Below are positions 20,551 through 30,025 of a stretch of DNA of 32,689 bases, one piece after another; the first letter of the stretch is position 1, and every line of letters starts with the position of its first letter. The DNA lies in NCBI GenBank assembly GCA_009103225.1, contig RHPI01002116.1, positions 1 to 32,689 on the forward strand, in the 5' to 3' direction. The position numbers and the translations under genes are program-made. Under the pieces are notes generated by a model. The model was not told the DNA's origin and did not search any database. It worked only from the letters and a program-made list of their open reading frames with translations. The stretch comes from Chlorokybus atmophyticus (Eukaryota; Streptophyta; Chlorokybophyceae; Chlorokybales; Chlorokybaceae).

Positions 20551-23500
20551 ATGGAGGCGACCTACGACAAGGGGCAGATTGCAAAGCTGGACACCGACAA
20601 CTACAACACATGGTGCGTGGAGATGAAGGCCTTGCTCATCCACAAGAAGGTGTGGAAGTACGTTGATCCGAAGGCACCACCACCAACACCAGGAGCGAAC
20701 ACTGTGTGGTCAGAGCATTCAGCAGAAGCACACTCTTTGCTTGTGTTGAACAGCAAACCGCATCACTTTCCCATGCTCACTGCATGTGAAGATGGTAGAC
20801 AAGCTTGGGAAAAGCTATCAGCCGTTTTCAGAGCCAAGAACAATGCCAGAAAGTTGCATCTACGCAAGCAGCTCAGCGCACTCAGGAAGGAGGCAGCAGA
20901 ACCCATCACAAAGTATGTTGCGCGCGCGAGAGAGCTGTGGGCGGACCTCATCAACGTCGGCCACAACATGGGGGAGACGGAGGTAGTGCTGGCCATTGTT
21001 GCAGGGCTACCAGCAGAGTACGAGGTCGTCGCAACCCTGCTGGAGACGTCATCATCGGAGTTGACGTTGGACGATGTGCTACCGAAGCTGCTCACCGTGG
21101 AGCAGAGGGTTGTGAAGAAGGACGAGCAAGCGGATGCCGTCGCCTTCTACACCGGCAAGCACGCAAAGAAGAGCAACCATGAAGAGAAGTACAAGGGCAA
21201 CAAGCCAGGCAATCCTCGTCACAAAGACCTCACATGCCACTGGTGTGGTTGGAAGGGGCACATTGTGAAGGACTGTAGGAAGAAACAACAGGGGCAACCT
21301 AGAGCAAGCACCAGCAACAGCGGCAACGAGCACCAACACAAGGAGAAACATGTCGCCTTCACTGCATCCAGTTCGAGGGCGGGCACAGCTTTCTGGGTGG
21401 TGGACTCTGGCTGCGATCGTCATCTCACACCAAACAAGGAGGTGATGGAGGGCTACAGGAAGCTGACGTCCACAATCAAGGTGGCGGGCTTCGGTGGCGA
21501 AGTACTGGTGGCTGAGGGAGTTGGCAACGTACGACTCCAGTGCAAGGTTGGTAACACACTACGCGAGGTGTTGTTACGCAACGTCCTGCATGTTCCTAAG
21601 GCTATTGCGAGTCTATTCTCTGTGAGGGTTGCGGAGCGCTTAGGCGCGGAGATCCTATTTCGGAAGGGTGGCTGCTCAGTCATCCTTGATGGGGTCGTGC
21701 ACATGGTTGGAATCGCTGATCCGGGAGGGCTCTACCACGTGGAGCAGCCTCAAGACAGAGACATTCAAGCCATGGTGGTGAAGGACAAGGAGTCGCCAAC
21801 ATTGTGGCATCGAAGGTTCGGGCATCTCAGCTACGTCAACCTCACTCGCCTTGTCGCTGAGAAGATGGTCAAGGGCATCCATCTCAGCACAGAAGAACTC
21901 AAGAATGCATCAGGTGCACTTTGTGAACCATGCCTGGTTGCAAAGCAGCATGCTATGCCATTCCCATCATCCTCTTCTAGCAGTCAGCATCCTTGCGAGC
22001 TTGTGCACATGGATGTCTGTGGCCCTATGCGCATTGTGGCGAAGGGAGGGGCCAGGTACTTTGCTACATTCCTCGACGACTACAGCAAGCTGTCCATCAT
22101 CTTTCCATTGACGCTCAAGTCAGAAGTTGCTGGAGCTGTGCGCACAGTCGTGGCCTTGTTGGAGACCCAGTCTGGCAACAAGATGAAGGCAATGAGGAGT
22201 GATCGAGGAGGGGAGTACATCAACAAGGAGTTGAAGGAGTTCTTCGCCAGCAAGGGCATACGCCACGAGACAACGGCACCCTACACCCCGCAGCAGAATG
22301 GAGCAGCTGAACGCCTCAACAGGACACTCTTGGAGCGTGTTCGAGCCATGCTCAACGACACAAAGATGGAAGACAGTCTGTGGAAGGAGGCGGTACTCAC
22401 TGCCAACTACATCCGCAACAGGTCTCCGGTGAGCTCAGAGCAGAAGACTCCGTGGGAGCACTTCTATGGAGCCACACCAGATGTGAGTGGTATGCGTGTG
22501 TTTGGATGCACGGCATATGCACTAGTGCCTAAACAGCTCAGGCACAAGCTGGAGCCGGTCAGCAAGAAGGGCATCTTCGTTGGCTATGAACCGGGTTCCA
22601 AGGCTTACAGGATCTTGCTCGAGGACACTCAGAAGATCATCGTGAGCAGAGAGGTGGTTTTCCACGAGGGATTATCACAACCAGAAGCAGGCTTCTTTCC
22701 TGAAGATGAAGCACAGCCGGAGCATCCTGAAACAGTGGAGGCTACAGGCAAGGCCATCATCGACGATAAGGGTGAGCAGGACTCCACTGTAGCAGACAAG
22801 CAGTCGCACCTGCAGCAGGAGCACGCAGCTCGGAGATACCCAGTGAGGGAGAGAAAGGCACCTGACTTCCTACACAAGGCACACGTCGCCAGTGTGCACA
22901 ATGAGGAGCCAAGCACCTACGAGGAGGCATTGTTAGCACCCGATGCGGAGCAATGGCAGCGTGCTATGGACGAGAAGATTGCGTCACTCCATGCCAACAA
23001 CACTTGGTCACTGGAGCAGTTACCGCAAGGAGTGAAGACCATTCAAGTGAAATGGGTCTTCAAGGTGAAGCGTGATGGTCAGGGCAACATTGAGCGCTAC
23101 AAGGCAGAACTGGTGGCAAAGGGCTTCTTGCAGCAGGAAGGTGTGGACTTCAACGAAGTGTTTGCACCTGCAAGTAAGCATACCACTTTCCGTGCACTGC
23201 TAGCTATGGTTGCTGCTGAAGACCTAGAGCTGCATCACCTGGATGTGAAGACTGCCTTCCTCTACGGAGAGCTGGAGGAGGAGATCTTCATCGAGCAACC
23301 ACCTGGATATGAAGAAGGGGAGAGAGGCACAGCGTGCAAGCTGATCAAGGCACTGTACGGGCTGCGACAGGCACCGCGTATGTGGCACATCAAGCTCACC
23401 AAGGAGCTGGAGGCACTTGGCTTCACCGCATCCTCTGCAGACCCTGGGCTCTTCATCCATGCAGACAACAAGGTCTGGCTGCTCGTGTATGTTGATGATA

Positions 23501-24438
23501 TCATCATCACCGCTAGGCAGGTGCACCACTTGCAGGAGACGAAACTTGCTCTACAGCAAGCATTCTCAGTTCGTGATCTTGGAGAGGCCAAGTGGTTCCT
23601 TGGCATGGTGATTGAGCGCGACAGGGCGGCTCGCACAATCAAGATCAGTCAGGAGCAGATGGTGAGAAGACTCGTCACCAAGTTTGGGCTCACTGAAGCG
23701 AAGACCAAGACCACACCGTTGGCACTTGGCACTGCCCTCATCAAGGCAAAGGATGAGGAGGTACTCGACAAGGCTCAGTATCCATATGGTGAGCTGGTAG
23801 GCAGCATGCTCTATCTGGCAGTGTGCACACGTCCCGATGTTGCACATGCTGTGGGAGTACTTACTCGCTACATGTCTGCACCGAGCATGGAGCACTGGAG
23901 AGCAGCAAAGGGAGTACTATGCTATGTTGCTGGGAGCGCAACAGTTGGCATCAAGTTTGGGAGCGGGAGCACTGAGTTGGAGGGCTACTGCGACTCGGAC
24001 TTTGCTGGTGACCTCAACAGCAGGAGGTCCACTACAGGCTACGTCTTCAAGCTGAACGGAGGCGTGGTGAGCTGGAACAGCAGGCTGCAGCCAACAACAG
24101 CAGCATCTACATCAGAGGCTGAGTACATGGCAGCGGCAGCAGCAGTGAAGGAGGCACTCTGGCTTCGCAAGCTCATGACAGACTTGGAGCACCCCATGGC
24201 GTGCATCGTCATCAACTGTGACAACCAAGGAGCCATCAAGTTGTTGAAGCATCCTATCGCCTCGGCAAGGACGAAGCACATTTATGTCATGCATCACTTT
24301 GTGCGTGACAGAGTCACAAGGAAGGAGGTGGAGTTCCAGTACTGCAACACCGAACGCATGCTGGCGGACTTCATGACAAAGCCATTGTCACCACTCAAGT
24401 TCAAGACTTGTTGTGCAGGACTTGGCATCTGTGTTTGA
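20551..24438 (+). CDS. Copia-D Gag-Pol polyprotein, full length
   Basis: 1295 residues from the conserved MEATYDKG; an in-frame ATG at 20467 would extend it by 28. Domain order and motifs are as in Copia-C, including the zinc knuckle, DSG protease, integrase D488/D551/E587 and YVDD. It differs from the other copies at residues they share: Arg853 to Glu in the KARLVAKG block of reverse transcriptase (23107-23109), a nearby Pro to Gln, Arg to Cys before RNase H, and Asp1245 to Tyr in the KHIDVMHHF block (24283-24285). The frame is whole, but these changes could make the enzyme inactive. The coding end is 42 bp before the 3' LTR. Confidence 0.94.
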   Translation: MEATYDKGQIAKLDTDNYNTWCVEMKALLIHKKVWKYVDPKAPPPTPGANTVWSEHSAEAHSLLVLNSKPHHFPMLTACEDGRQAWEKLSAVFRAKNNARKLHLRKQLSALRKEAAEPITKYVARARELWADLINVGHNMGETEVVLAIVAGLPAEYEVVATLLETSSSELTLDDVLPKLLTVEQRVVKKDEQADAVAFYTGKHAKKSNHEEKYKGNKPGNPRHKDLTCHWCGWKGHIVKDCRKKQQGQPRASTSNSGNEHQHKEKHVAFTASSSRAGTAFWVVDSGCDRHLTPNKEVMEGYRKLTSTIKVAGFGGEVLVAEGVGNVRLQCKVGNTLREVLLRNVLHVPKAIASLFSVRVAERLGAEILFRKGGCSVILDGVVHMVGIADPGGLYHVEQPQDRDIQAMVVKDKESPTLWHRRFGHLSYVNLTRLVAEKMVKGIHLSTEELKNASGALCEPCLVAKQHAMPFPSSSSSSQHPCELVHMDVCGPMRIVAKGGARYFATFLDDYSKLSIIFPLTLKSEVAGAVRTVVALLETQSGNKMKAMRSDRGGEYINKELKEFFASKGIRHETTAPYTPQQNGAAERLNRTLLERVRAMLNDTKMEDSLWKEAVLTANYIRNRSPVSSEQKTPWEHFYGATPDVSGMRVFGCTAYALVPKQLRHKLEPVSKKGIFVGYEPGSKAYRILLEDTQKIIVSREVVFHEGLSQPEAGFFPEDEAQPEHPETVEATGKAIIDDKGEQDSTVADKQSHLQQEHAARRYPVRERKAPDFLHKAHVASVHNEEPSTYEEALLAPDAEQWQRAMDEKIASLHANNTWSLEQLPQGVKTIQVKWVFKVKRDGQGNIERYKAELVAKGFLQQEGVDFNEVFAPASKHTTFRALLAMVAAEDLELHHLDVKTAFLYGELEEEIFIEQPPGYEEGERGTACKLIKALYGLRQAPRMWHIKLTKELEALGFTASSADPGLFIHADNKVWLLVYVDDIIITARQVHHLQETKLALQQAFSVRDLGEAKWFLGMVIERDRAARTIKISQEQMVRRLVTKFGLTEAKTKTTPLALGTALIKAKDEEVLDKAQYPYGELVGSMLYLAVCTRPDVAHAVGVLTRYMSAPSMEHWRAAKGVLCYVAGSATVGIKFGSGSTELEGYCDSDFAGDLNSRRSTTGYVFKLNGGVVSWNSRLQPTTAASTSEAEYMAAAAAVKEALWLRKLMTDLEHPMACIVINCDNQGAIKLLKHPIASARTKHIYVMHHFVRDRVTRKEVEFQYCNTERMLADFMTKPLSPLKFKTCCAGLGICV

Positions 24439-24480
24439 CTACAGGAGCAAGCGTTGGAGGTCAAGCTGCTCGCGTGGGAG

Positions 24481-24904
24481 TGTTGAGAGTATTCCTACAT
24501 ACGATCAGCATCGACCCTCCACACAGGAGTAGAAGGTCGTAAGGACGAGCACTAGGTCCGGACTTAGCAAGATGGCATCGTCGGACCAGACTCCGGACTC
24601 CAGACTGGAGCCTTACTAACTGCTTCGTATCTCCGCGTATACTTACTCATATTGAGCGTGTAAGAGCTTGTTGAAAAGCTCTGGTTGTAAGGAAGACAAC
24701 ACAACTTAGAGCGCGTCAAAAGGCTGAGTATAGCTTACGCAGTGCTTGCAAACGTAGACGTGTGTGTAACTGGCTGGTATAAGAACCAGCGGACAACTTG
24801 TAATAGATGAATGTGATGTGACTTGTGTATGCTCTGGTGGCGGTAGCTCTGTCCGTGTGTATCCATGCTTGCCTCAGCTACATGTGCATGCTAGTCCTTC
24901 AACA
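24481..24904 (+). repeat. Copia-D 3' LTR
   Basis: 424 bp, preceded by the purine tract GTGGGAG (24474-24480) and followed by the second AAGAC. TGTAA at 24799-24803 is the likely poly(A) signal. Confidence 0.96.
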
Positions 24905-24909
24905 AAGAC

Positions 24910-25677
24910 ATCCGCCTCATCTCAGCTGATCATCTCATTGCCTTGGGCAATGTCGATCTGTTAATTGCTGGATGGGAGTGCCAAGGTTACTCCAAGGCCG
25001 GCACAGGACAGGGGTTGGACGACCCACGCTCCACCCTTTTCTGAGAGCTGCTGCGAGTCATCCACCTGCTGCAGCACCACCAAATTCAATGTCCCCTGGC
25101 GTACAATATCGAGAACGTCCACTCTGAGGACGATCGCCGTTACCACGTGCAACACAGCTATTGTGTGGTATGCTCCATCCTTGAACATCAAACCAAGATA
25201 AACGCTGCTCGGCATGGGTCACGTGCACATCGCGTCCGTGCCAAGTGGACCAACCTTGCCGCCGTGGAAGAGCTGACAGCCGCAGAGCATCTACTCATTT
25301 GACGTTCCAACAACTTGTTTGTGGATGACATCCGCGACGCTGACAGAACATCGCAACCCGTCTCTCGCCACGGCCACGCCCACTTCCATCAGTGCAACCA
25401 ATCGGGCGAACCACGCAGAGTACTCCCCACGCTGGTCTCATATTCAGGCTCTTATGCTTTCCGAGATGGCGGGGACGGCATGGTCTTTGACCGCACAACG
25501 AACCGACTGGAAGAACCCAACGCACGTGAGCGCGAACGCGCCATGGGTTTCTTTCCGGGCAGCATCACCAGCTGCGCGCTAACCGATAGTCAACAGAGGC
25601 AACTCCTAGGTCGTGCCATGGACCAAAACAGTATGGTTTGGCTACTGAAAATCTGCTTCGCCATTCAAGACCGATAG
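24910..25677 (+). pseudogene. Gypsy-encoded C5-cytosine DNA methyltransferase, catalytic part
   Basis: Continues the frame of 19784-19999. Motif IV reads LIAGWECQGYSKAG with the candidate catalytic Cys in ECQ (most families have PCQ or PCN). Then come GLDDPRSTLF, ENV (motif VI), and GSRAHRVRAKWTNL, which resembles motif VIII of the DNMT3/DRM type (AHRAR followed by W-x-N-L). Near the end, RERERAMGFFPGS fits motif IX and QRQLLGRAM fits motif X. Both halves give about 328 residues, the normal domain size. TGA at 25042-25044, TGA at 25300-25302 and TAG at 25675-25677 break it. Reverse transcriptase follows in the same frame. No separate target-recognition domain of size is visible between VIII and IX. 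Confidence 0.85.
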
Positions 25678-26790
25678 GTGTCTCTCAAGGATCTCAAACA
25701 CCTGTCTGGGGGGTGGGTCAATTGCTCCGACGCTGTCGTGGCCCACATCGCCCTGAAGATCGCTCACATGGAGGAGCGGGTAGCAGTCACAGTGGAGGAC
25801 ATCCATGTGAAGGCAACCGCCACGTCATGGGATCACGCCATGGAACCCTTGGCAACAGGCTCTGTGAAGGAACAGTTGGAGTCGCTCCTCAACAAATGGA
25901 GAGCTCTGTTCAGTTTCAACGTCAAGAAGCTGGGCAAGTGTTCAGTGTACCAGATGGACATCAACCTCGTCGACGAAGAACTGGCGTTCAGAAGACAGTA
26001 CAAGCTGTCTAAGTTGGAGGAAGACTTGGTGGAACAGCGATGCAAGGCATTGCTGGAGGCGGGACTCATCGAGGAATCCACGTCCGACTTCGCTGCCGCC
26101 ACAGTCATGCCCCTCAAGAAGGACTCAGAGGGCAACTGACAGAACGGCGGATGTGTGGGGATTATTGCCCACTCAACAACAAAACCAAGCAGGATCGGTT
26201 ATCAATGCCAACCGCAGAGGGCATCTTCGACGACGTCGGCTCGTGTACCGTGTTCAGCATTCTGGACATGCGGCAGGGGTACAACCAGATCGAGATCAAG
26301 CCCGAAGACAAGCACAAAACGGCATTTTGGGGCAACCGGCAGGTGTACACTGGAAGGTCATGCCTTTCGGGCTGAAGAACGCGCCAGCAAAGTTCCAGCG
26401 CGTAATGGACAAGGCGTTGAAGGGGTGCTCCTTCGCGCGGTGCTACATCCACGACATCCTGATCTTCAGCCACACCGCAGAGGAGCATCTCCTCCACATC
26501 GAGGAGGTACTACTAAGGAGAGTTCAGGCAGTAGGGATGACTGTGCACCCCGACAAGTGCACTTTCTTCACCCACAAGGAACCCTACCTCGGCCACATGA
26601 TCGTGCCCAACGGCGTATACGTTCAGCAGGCCAAGGTGGAAGCTCGGCATCTATTCCAGCCCCGACAGAGCTGACTCGACTGCGTGCCTTCCTCGGCCTC
26701 GCCAACTACTATATGAGGTTCGTCAAAGACTTCGCTAAGGTGGCGCGCCCCCTCAACGAACTCCTCAAGAAAGAGACAGAGTGGAGCTAA
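25678..26790 (+). pseudogene. Gypsy reverse transcriptase, multiply frameshifted
   Basis: Recognisable pieces in successive frames: LLEAGLIEESTSDFAAATV (first frame, stop at 26137-26139); CGDYCPLNNKT and FSILDMRQGYNQIEIKP (second frame, stop 26373-26375); VMPFGLKNAPAKFQRVMD, YIHDILIFS and YLGHMIVPNG (third frame, stop 26672-26674); then LRAFLGLANYYMRFVKDF back in another frame, ending TAA at 26788-26790. The catalytic YxDD is YIHD, so one metal-binding Asp is lost (codon CAC at 26450-26452). At least three indels are needed. Its place before RNase H and integrase identifies the element as Ty3/Gypsy. Confidence 0.9.
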
Positions 26791-27345
26791 AAGGAGGCCC
26801 AGCAACAGGCTTTCGAGGAGCTGAAGCACAGGCTCACATCAGCCCCCATTTTGCATCGACCAGACTACACCAAGCCCTTTGTTCTCCACACCAACTGGAG
26901 CAAACTCGGCATGGGTGCTGTCTTGGTCCAGCTCAATGATACAAGAAGGAACGGGTGGTGTCCTACGCCAGCCGCAGCAACAACAGCGCTGAAGCCAATC
27001 ACAGCAGTTACGAGGGCGAGTGCCTTGCCGCTGTATGGGTCATCTCCTTCTTCAGACCATTCATGTTCGGGAGACAGTTCTCGCTAATCACCGACCACCA
27101 GCTGCTGCGCTGGCTCATGACCAATCAACACCTTACGGGCAAGTTGGCCAGGTGGGCCTTGCTGCTACAGGAGTACGTTTCAAGATCACCCACCGGACAG
27201 GCCTGGCCAACCAGGACGCGGATGGCCTCAGTCGCAACCCCCACCTCTCCACCAACAACGCCACCGGTGCCCGTCATGACTTGGGTCCGTTGGCACCACC
27301 ACCACAGGTGGCCACCATGCTTGCCGTCGCTGCGCTACGCTCATG
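26791..27345 (+). pseudogene. Gypsy RNase H, frameshifted
   Basis: Begins directly after the TAA with FEELKHRLTSAPILHRPDY, then FVLHTNWSKLGMGAVL. The first catalytic Asp expected in HTDxS is Asn here. A frameshift near 26945 leads into VVSYASRSNNSAEANHSSYE, ECLAAVWVISFFRPF, ITDHQLLRWLM and TGKLARWALLLQEY. Another shift near 27178 leads to ITHRTGLANQDADGLSR, after which the integrase frame returns. The enzyme would remove the RNA strand after copying. It is not functional in this copy. Confidence 0.88.
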
Positions 27346-28680
27346 ACACCATCACAGGAGCAGCTCCGACGATGCTAGTATCTGACGATATGCCAGCGCT
27401 CATCCCTGTCGACACTGACACATCTGAGCAGGCCACACCCGATGATGCTCAACTCCCAGCAACGAATCTACGTCAAAACATCTGGCTGGACAAGAACTCC
27501 ATGGCCTACCTACAGCATGGACAGCATATAGCAGGACTGAGCGCGCGTGAACGGGACTGCGTCAGTCAGCGCTGCCAGAACTACCGATGGGAGGATGGAC
27601 TCGTCTTTCGGCGTGTCCACATCCACAACAAAGAAGTTCCGGCGCTGCACCGTCGCGAGGGCATCATCTCTGCACTCCACACGAAGCTAGGTCATTTCGG
27701 TGTCAATCATACCGACAGCTTGGTGAGTGCCCAATACTGGTGGCATGGCATGCACACTCAGGTTCGCACTCTTGTCGCAAGCTGCGCGCATTGCGACCTT
27801 GTGCGTGCCAGCCTCAACACCCGTACCAGCACGCTTCATCCGCTGCCTATAGCCGGCATGTTCTACCGGTGGGGACTGGACATCCTTGAAGATTTGGCAC
27901 CCTCAGCTCGTAGCAACAAGTACATCCTCGTCATGATCGAACACTTCTTCAAGTGGGTTGAGCTGGTCCCCCTTCCCGACAAAAGCAGCAGGGGAACCGC
28001 TCAGGCGTTCCTCGACCATGTGCTCAGTCGCTTCGGCTCATGTGCTGAAGTCATTACCGACCAAGGGGCAGAATTCCGCGGCGAGTTCGACACCTTGCTG
28101 GATCGCTCCTACATCGACCACCGGCGGACCTCTCGTGACCATCCGCAGGCAGATGGACTGGCGGAGCGTATTGTCCAGACCATCAAGAAGGCCTTGCGCA
28201 AGTACGTCATCGACCACGAGAAACGCACCTGAGATGACTACCTCCCCTTGATAGCACTAGGCTATCAGCTTTCCAAACAGGCTTCCTTGCGCATGTACAG
28301 CCCATACCAGCTGCTTTTTGGCAGGGAACCCTTACTCCCGTTCCGCGCTAAAAAGGAAGTGGAACGCGTGCTGGACAACCTCGACGACCCTGTGGCTATG
28401 CTGCACGACATGCAGCAGCGCGCCTACCTGTTCGCGCACGTCATCCCCATGGCCATGGGCAACCTCCGCATTGCTCAGCACCGGGACACACTGCGCTACG
28501 AACGCGTCCGCAGTGGGTTCTACAAGCAGCGCAGCCGCCGCTTCGAGGCGGGCGACTACGATTACCGTATGACCCAGACCAAAGACACCCTTGACATCAG
28601 TGTCAAACGCGTCGTCTACAAAGACCTAAAGGTGCTCCCTTTGGAGTTCTGGACTTACTCGGCAACGACGACGATGACGC
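27346..28680 (+). pseudogene. Gypsy integrase
   Basis: HHCC zinc-binding region: HTKLGHFGVNH with SCAHC (about 27677-27800). Catalytic core: Asp in GLDIL (about 27873-27885), Asp in VITDQGAEF (about 28050-28076), Glu in ADGLAER (about 28150-28170), so all three catalytic residues are kept. A TGA at 28230-28232 interrupts where the family usually has Trp before DDYLPLIALGY. The frame resumes with YSPYQLLFGREPLLP and a C-terminal part (RRFEAGDYDY, about 28540-28565) that corresponds to the DNA-binding tail. The enzyme would insert the DNA copy. Broken by the stop, otherwise well preserved. Confidence 0.9.
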
Positions 28681-28813
28681 ACTCATGATGTTGTGCGACG
28701 GGTGCAACAACGGCATGCACTGCTACTGCCTCGACCCGCCAAAGGACACTGTGCCCCTGGAGGCATATTCGTGTGAGGACTGTCGCATCCATGGTCCTCC
28801 TCATTCCCGCTGA
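28637..28813 (+). pseudogene. PHD-finger remnant at the Gypsy Pol C-terminus
   Basis: In the frame of the ATG at 28685 the sequence reads DDDDALMMLCDGCNNGMHCY, then CLDPPKDTVP and YSCEDC, ending TGA at 28811-28813. This is the second half of a C4HC3 PHD zinc finger. Upstream in the same frame the codons give VLDLLGN where a CxxC pair would be expected, so the first Cys pair seems lost. It lies one frameshift after the integrase tail. PHD fingers read histone H3 tails; at the end of an integrase it may have guided target choice, as chromodomains do in chromoviruses. That role is inference. Confidence 0.72.
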
Positions 28814-28850
28814 AGGCTGCTCAATGGAACAGAGGCTTCCCCAGTTCACA

Positions 28851-28860
28851 GAGGGGGTGG
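28851..28860 (+). other. Gypsy polypurine tract
   Basis: GAGGGGGTGG, three bases before TGTTGACTT of the first R-U5 unit. It would normally adjoin U3, but here it adjoins R-U5. Confidence 0.55.
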
Positions 28861-28862
28861 CT

Positions 28863-29112
28863 TGTTGACTTGCTCTTATTAGCATTATCAGCAACGCATT
28901 TCATTACTCAGAGCACGCAGCACCACATCGTATCACATGTCATTAACATCATATGAGTTGTCCCCACAAGTAGGTACAGGCAGGGGGGTATCCTTTGCCT
29001 CCCGCACTGTGCAGCTACACAATCGACAGCCCACCAGGCTGGCCTCATTCCCTGTCATGACAATACAGTTGGGATCGACCCGGAGAGGCACACGACCCTG
29101 CCAGGCCCGACA
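28863..29112 (+). repeat. Extra R-U5 unit (S1) before the Gypsy 3' LTR
   Basis: 250 bp starting TGTTGACTTGCTC and ending CCCGACA. It is nearly identical to 29776-30025. It begins at the predicted transcript start position and is followed by GC (29113-29114) and then by U3. It looks like the tail of one LTR joined to the head of another. Confidence 0.8.
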
Positions 29113-29114
29113 GC

Positions 29115-30025
29115 TGTCATGCCAGCGGTCCAGGAGGGGCCAACTTCCTAGAGGATGCCTACAGCCAAGCATCATTCCCGCGCTACCGGCATCACAGCAC
29201 TTCCCCATCAGCTATGCCTACAGTCAGGCATCAACCCTGGTTACCAGCATGGGTCCCGCGCGACGCTGAGCAGTTTTGAGTCAGTCCTCGTAAGTACCGT
29301 AGTATAGACGAACTAGCTGATCCGTTGTGAGTTGACTTAGGTCTGATCTAGGTCATTTCGTAAACTAGCCGTTATTTTAGAACTGAACAGTCGTCACTTG
29401 ACTATAAAGGCTTAGGACTTTGACTCTGTACGTTGATGACACTGTAAGTGAGAATTGAGAGACTTGGAGAAACGAAGTAAGGATGCTGACTTTCGGAGTG
29501 CGTTGGACTTGCTCTCTGGAGGTTGTGGCTTGATGTGACTGCACCACCTCGACGCCCCGGTTGCCAAGATACATCTACACGTGAGAGAATGCAGCGTATG
29601 CACACAGGCATTGCTTGTCACTTGATGTGATTGTGGTTGCGTGGGTGCACGTTGTGTAGTCCGCATCAGAGTGTGGTATCTACCGGTTGCCGCATTCATA
29701 CACCTCACTTAACAGTGAAATTATCTTGACCTCATGCAAGGAACTGTATAAGCAGCACTACCTCTAGTAGTGGCTTGTTGACTTGCTCTTGTTAGCATTA
29801 TCAGCAACGCATTTCATTACTCAGAGCACGCAGCACCACATCGTATCACATGTCATTAACATCATATGGGTTGTCCCCACAAGTAGGTACAGGCAGGGGG
29901 GTATCCTTTGCCTCCCGCACTGTGCAGCTACACAATCGACAGCCCACCAGGCTGGCCTCATTCCCTGTCATGAAAATACAGTTGGGATCGACCCGGAGAG
30001 GCACACGACCCTGCCAGGCCCGACA
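29115..30025 (+). repeat. Gypsy 3' LTR, complete
   Basis: 911 bp from TGTCATGCC to CCCGACA: U3 (29115-29775), TATA box TATAAG at 29747-29752, R-U5 (29776-30025). U3 matches the left copy at 3947-4606 with substitutions. ATCA follows at 30026-30029 and pairs with ATCA before 3947. Confidence 0.82.

Larger units (their letters stand above)
20000..24904 (+). mobile_element. Copia-D, young Ty1/Copia insertion in the methyltransferase
   Basis: 4905 bp, the same length as Copia-C but in opposite orientation. Duplication AAGAC at 19995-19999 and 24905-24909. The 424-bp LTRs differ at one base (near position 16). Open reading frame intact, but with substitutions at conserved sites. Confidence 0.97.
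3947..30025 (+). mobile_element. Degenerate Ty3/Gypsy element encoding a DNA methyltransferase
   Basis: Host element for all the nested insertions. It begins TGTCATGCC at 3947 and ends CCCGACA at 30025, flanked by a 4-bp direct repeat ATCA that is probably the target duplication. Subtracting four insertions and their duplications leaves about 10.9 kb, long for Gypsy. Order: U3, leader, Gag with knuckles, long unknown region, protease, methyltransferase, reverse transcriptase, RNase H, integrase, PHD finger, 3' LTR. Reverse transcriptase before integrase marks it as Gypsy, not Copia. It carries many in-frame stops and frameshifts, so it is a dead copy. Confidence 0.88.

Noticed and set aside
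28863-30025. S1-U3-S2 as a separate small nonautonomous element with 250-bp LTRs
   Set aside because: The middle block is the Gypsy U3, also found at 3947. The TATA spacing, the GC junction and the ATCA repeat fit a tandem LTR better.
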